Shown: in pieces, positions 6,688-8,028 of the stretch
How the letters are laid out: every line of letters begins with the position of its first letter
How positions within the stretch are numbered: position 1 is the stretch's first letter
NCBI GenBank assembly: GCA_039184055.1
Contig: JBCDBH010000274.1
Coordinates: 1-8,028, forward strand
DNA length: 8,028 nucleotides
Direction of reading: 5' to 3'
From: JBCDBH01 sp039184055
GTDB taxonomy: Bacteria; Acidobacteriota; Thermoanaerobaculia; Multivoradales; J023
Notes under the pieces: model-generated
The model's database searches: none
Seen by the model: the letters and a program-made list of their open reading frames with translations, nothing else
Told to the model about the DNA's origin: nothing
Made by a program: the position numbers and the translations under genes

Positions 6688-7293
6688 ATGTTGGTTCCAT
6701 ACGTCGTCGAGCAGACCAATCGCGGCGAGCGGTCGTACGACATCTATTCGCGACTGCTGAAAGACAACATCATCTTCCTCGGTCGGCCGATCGAAGATGA
6801 TGTCGCCAGCCTGATCATCGCGCAAATGCTCTTCTTGGAGGCCGAGACCCCCGAGAAAGACATCGCGCTCTACATCAATTCACCCGGTGGTTCGGTGAGC
6901 GCCGGTCTGGCGATCTACGACACGATGCAGTACATCAAGCCAGACGTGGCGACCTATTGTGTCGGCCAGGCGGCGTCGATGGCGGCGGTTTTGTTGGCGT
7001 CGGGCACGGCGGGCAAGCGGGTCATCCTGCCGAATAGCCGAGTGCTGATTCATCAGCCGCTGATCCACGGTTTGTCGGGTCAACAGAGCGATATCGAGAT
7101 TCACGCCCGCGACATGCTGGCGTTGCGTGATCGTCTCGACGAGATCTTGGCTTTCCACACCGGTAAAACCAAAGAAGAAATTCACGCCGATACCGATCGC
7201 GACAACATCCTCACCGCCGACGAAGCGGTGGCGTACGGCATCGTCGATCAGGTGATGCGGCGTCGCGATCCGGCGGCACCCGCGGCGGATTGA
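6688..7293 (+). CDS. clpP: ATP-dependent Clp protease, proteolytic subunit ClpP
   Basis: Serine peptidase that forms the tetradecameric chamber to which ClpX (or ClpA/ClpC) delivers unfolded protein in the cytoplasm. The 201-residue length is normal. The catalytic triad is visible: Ser97 in GQAASMAA, His122 in LIHQP and Asp172 in DTDRDN. YINSPGGSVSAGLAIYDTM (62-80) carries the oxyanion-hole glycines, and the N-terminal axial loop region (PYVVEQTNRGERSYDIYSRL) is intact. Few residues precede the mature-like N-terminus, so any propeptide is minimal. The ATG at 6688 has ACGAGG (6677-6682) five bases before it. The C-terminal tail is short and Ala/Pro-rich. clpX follows after 144 bases with its own promoter candidate, so the pair can be expressed together or apart. 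Confidence 0.98.
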   Translation: MLVPYVVEQTNRGERSYDIYSRLLKDNIIFLGRPIEDDVASLIIAQMLFLEAETPEKDIALYINSPGGSVSAGLAIYDTMQYIKPDVATYCVGQAASMAAVLLASGTAGKRVILPNSRVLIHQPLIHGLSGQQSDIEIHARDMLALRDRLDEILAFHTGKTKEEIHADTDRDNILTADEAVAYGIVDQVMRRRDPAAPAAD

Positions 7294-7368
7294 CCGCGAA
7301 TCGAACGATCTGGAATAAGCGCGCGTGGGAAGAGGTTAAGTTCGTAAGGGTGCCTGATTTTCGCTCGG

Positions 7369-7397
7369 TTGACAGTTCTCTGCATTGTCCCTAGCAT
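7369..7397 (+). promoter_or_regulatory. Candidate sigma70 promoter of clpX
   Basis: A perfect TTGACA -35 box (7369-7374), a 17-base spacer, then TAGCAT (7392-7397). The start is expected near 7404, giving a leader of about 34 bases. This is the best promoter match in the window and would let clpX be transcribed independently of clpP. Confidence 0.65.
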
Positions 7398-7417
7398 CGA
7401 TCTCAGCACCTCTAGGG
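7389..7417. promoter_or_regulatory. Inverted repeat over the clpX -10/start region
   Basis: CCCTAG (7389-7394) and CTAGGG (7412-7417) form a perfect 6-base inverted repeat separated by 17 bases. The left arm overlaps the -10 box and the centre falls on the predicted transcription start, so a dimeric repressor bound here would block the promoter. The regulator is unknown. Confidence 0.35.
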
Positions 7418-7426
7418 TGTAGCGCC

Positions 7427-7433
7427 AAGGAGG
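7427..7433 (+). promoter_or_regulatory. Strong ribosome binding site of clpX
   Basis: AAGGAGG, followed by four bases and the ATG at 7438. It is the strongest Shine-Dalgarno match in the window and fixes the clpX start. Confidence 0.8.
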
Positions 7434-7437
7434 ATCC

Positions 7438-7986
7438 ATGCCCAAGAAAGAATCCGGCGACGAGACGCTTCGCTGCTCCTTCTGCAACAAGAGCCAGCGG
7501 GAGGTCAAGAAGCTGATCGCCGGGCCGACGGTCTTCATCTGCAACGAGTGCGTGGACATTTGTGTCGACATCATCGCCGAAGACCGTCTCCACGAGCAGC
7601 AGCAAGAGACCGATCTCCCCAAGCCTCACGAGATCAACGCGCTGCTCGATCAGTATGTGATCGGTCAAGAGCACGCCAAGCGCAAGCTCTCGGTCGCGGT
7701 CTACAACCACTACAAGCGGATCGAATACTCGGAGCGTAGCCGTACCGATGTCGAGCTGCAGAAGTCGAATATTCTGCTCATCGGCCCGACCGGTACCGGC
7801 AAGACCCTGCTCGCCCAGACGCTGGCGCGCATTCTCTCGGTGCCGTTCACGATCGCCGACGCGACGACGCTCACCGAGGGGTCGGCCGTGACTCCTTCGG
7901 TGCCCTGCGTGTTCTTCGAGTTCACGCGCTTGCGGCTCTTCTTCGTGACGGCATGCATCACGTGTTTTGTGGGAGTCGGCGGCTGA
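7438..7986 (+). CDS. clpX: ClpX N-terminal part, broken after codon 147
   Basis: AAA+ unfoldase that recognises substrates and threads them into ClpP. Residues 1-147 are a convincing ClpX: zinc-binding domain with Cys13, Cys16, Cys35 and Cys38 (CSFC and CNEC), the linker KPHEINALLDQYVIGQEHAK, the Walker A motif GPTGTGKT (116-123), and VPFTIADATTLTE ending at Glu147. In the family the next residues are AGYVGEDVEN (the pore-1 region), but here the sequence changes abruptly to an unrelated Cys/Phe-rich stretch and stops at 7984-7986, leaving 182 residues instead of about 420. Walker B, the sensors, the arginine finger and the C-terminal domain are missing. A one- or two-base frameshift does not explain it, since no frame resumes the ClpX sequence. 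It is either a chimeric contig end or a real insertion or rearrangement. A product of this length would be inactive as an ATPase. Confidence 0.9.
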   Translation: MPKKESGDETLRCSFCNKSQREVKKLIAGPTVFICNECVDICVDIIAEDRLHEQQQETDLPKPHEINALLDQYVIGQEHAKRKLSVAVYNHYKRIEYSERSRTDVELQKSNILLIGPTGTGKTLLAQTLARILSVPFTIADATTLTEGSAVTPSVPCVFFEFTRLRLFFVTACITCFVGVGG

Positions 7987-8028
7987 AACACAAAGCCCAA
8001 AACGAGAACGAACATCGCCAACACGCGA
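7879..8028. other. 150-base tail of unknown origin replacing the rest of clpX
   Basis: Nothing after 7878 matches ClpX in any + frame. The last 60 bases or so are noticeably richer in A than the genes before them. The clpX frame ends at 7986. One other + frame and two - frames stay open to the window end, and none gives a protein I recognise. A short hairpin, CGTGA-N9-TCACG followed by TGTTTT, lies within about 7941-7966. No insertion-sequence end, target duplication or intron boundary can be shown because the far side is outside the window. Confidence 0.55.

Noticed and set aside
5879..6760. Frames through the tig-clpP gap coding Gly-Arg-Ala or Arg-Gly-Pro repeats
   Set aside because: They are products of the 15-base tandem DNA repeat; they overlap tig or clpP, lack a start signal and match no family.
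7879..7900. Tn3-type inverted repeat starting GGGGTC at the clpX break
   Set aside because: Only the first few bases agree; the rest of the 38-base terminal repeat pattern is missing.
7710..8024. Minus-strand frame with a hydrophobic start (MFVLVLGFVF)
   Set aside because: Most of it is antisense to clpX and no family is recognised; the hydrophobic start lies in the unexplained tail and cannot be supported alone.
7438..8028. Intein or group I/II intron interrupting clpX
   Set aside because: The break follows Glu147; the expected next residues (Ala-Gly-Tyr) offer no Cys/Ser/Thr splice residue, the tail has no intein start block, and it does not begin with the GTGYG of group II introns.

Overview
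The window reads as a GC-rich bacterial contig with every supported gene on the + strand. The best taxonomic clue is the large double-FtsX permease at 1063-3492. It resembles the ADOP family (acidobacterial duplicated orphan permease), which is expanded in Acidobacteriota. I therefore lean towards Acidobacteriota, but only by family knowledge; no marker-gene search could be run. Both window ends look like assembly ends or breakpoints: the first gene lacks its N-terminus and the last gene, clpX, departs from its family after codon 147.

Layout. 1-771 is the C-terminal TPR part of a large signalling ATPase of the adenylate-cyclase/AAA/TPR type. Directly on its stop codon sits an array of seven small hairpin units (771-960), each followed by a T-rich spacer, which looks like a stack of intrinsic terminators. 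The ADOP-like permease follows (1063-3492), with no ATP-binding partner nearby. A 209-base gap then carries two good sigma70-type promoter candidates, both TTGACC-N17-TANACT. They lead into a two-gene unit: an uncharacterised 224-residue protein (3702-4376) and a ThiS-type sulfur carrier ending in Gly-Gly (4380-4595). A promoter at 4620-4649 precedes tRNA-Lys(CTT), followed by tRNA-Leu(TAG).

The right half is the protein quality-control cluster tig - clpP - clpX. Trigger factor meets nascent chains at the ribosome, ClpP is the proteolytic chamber, and ClpX is the unfoldase that feeds it. The order is the common bacterial one. The 409-base tig-clpP gap is unusual: it holds seven tandem copies of a GC-rich 15-base repeat and a perfect 12-base palindrome. 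clpX has its own strong promoter candidate (TTGACA-N17-TAGCAT), with an inverted repeat across the -10 and start region, and an excellent ribosome binding site.

The points most worth a second look are the hairpin array at 771-960, the abrupt break in clpX at about 7879, the trigger factor whose prolyl-isomerase domain has lost the FKBP signature, the tandem repeats between tig and clpP, and the pairing of an orphan ThiS with an uncharacterised protein. I do not see a convincing new multi-gene system.
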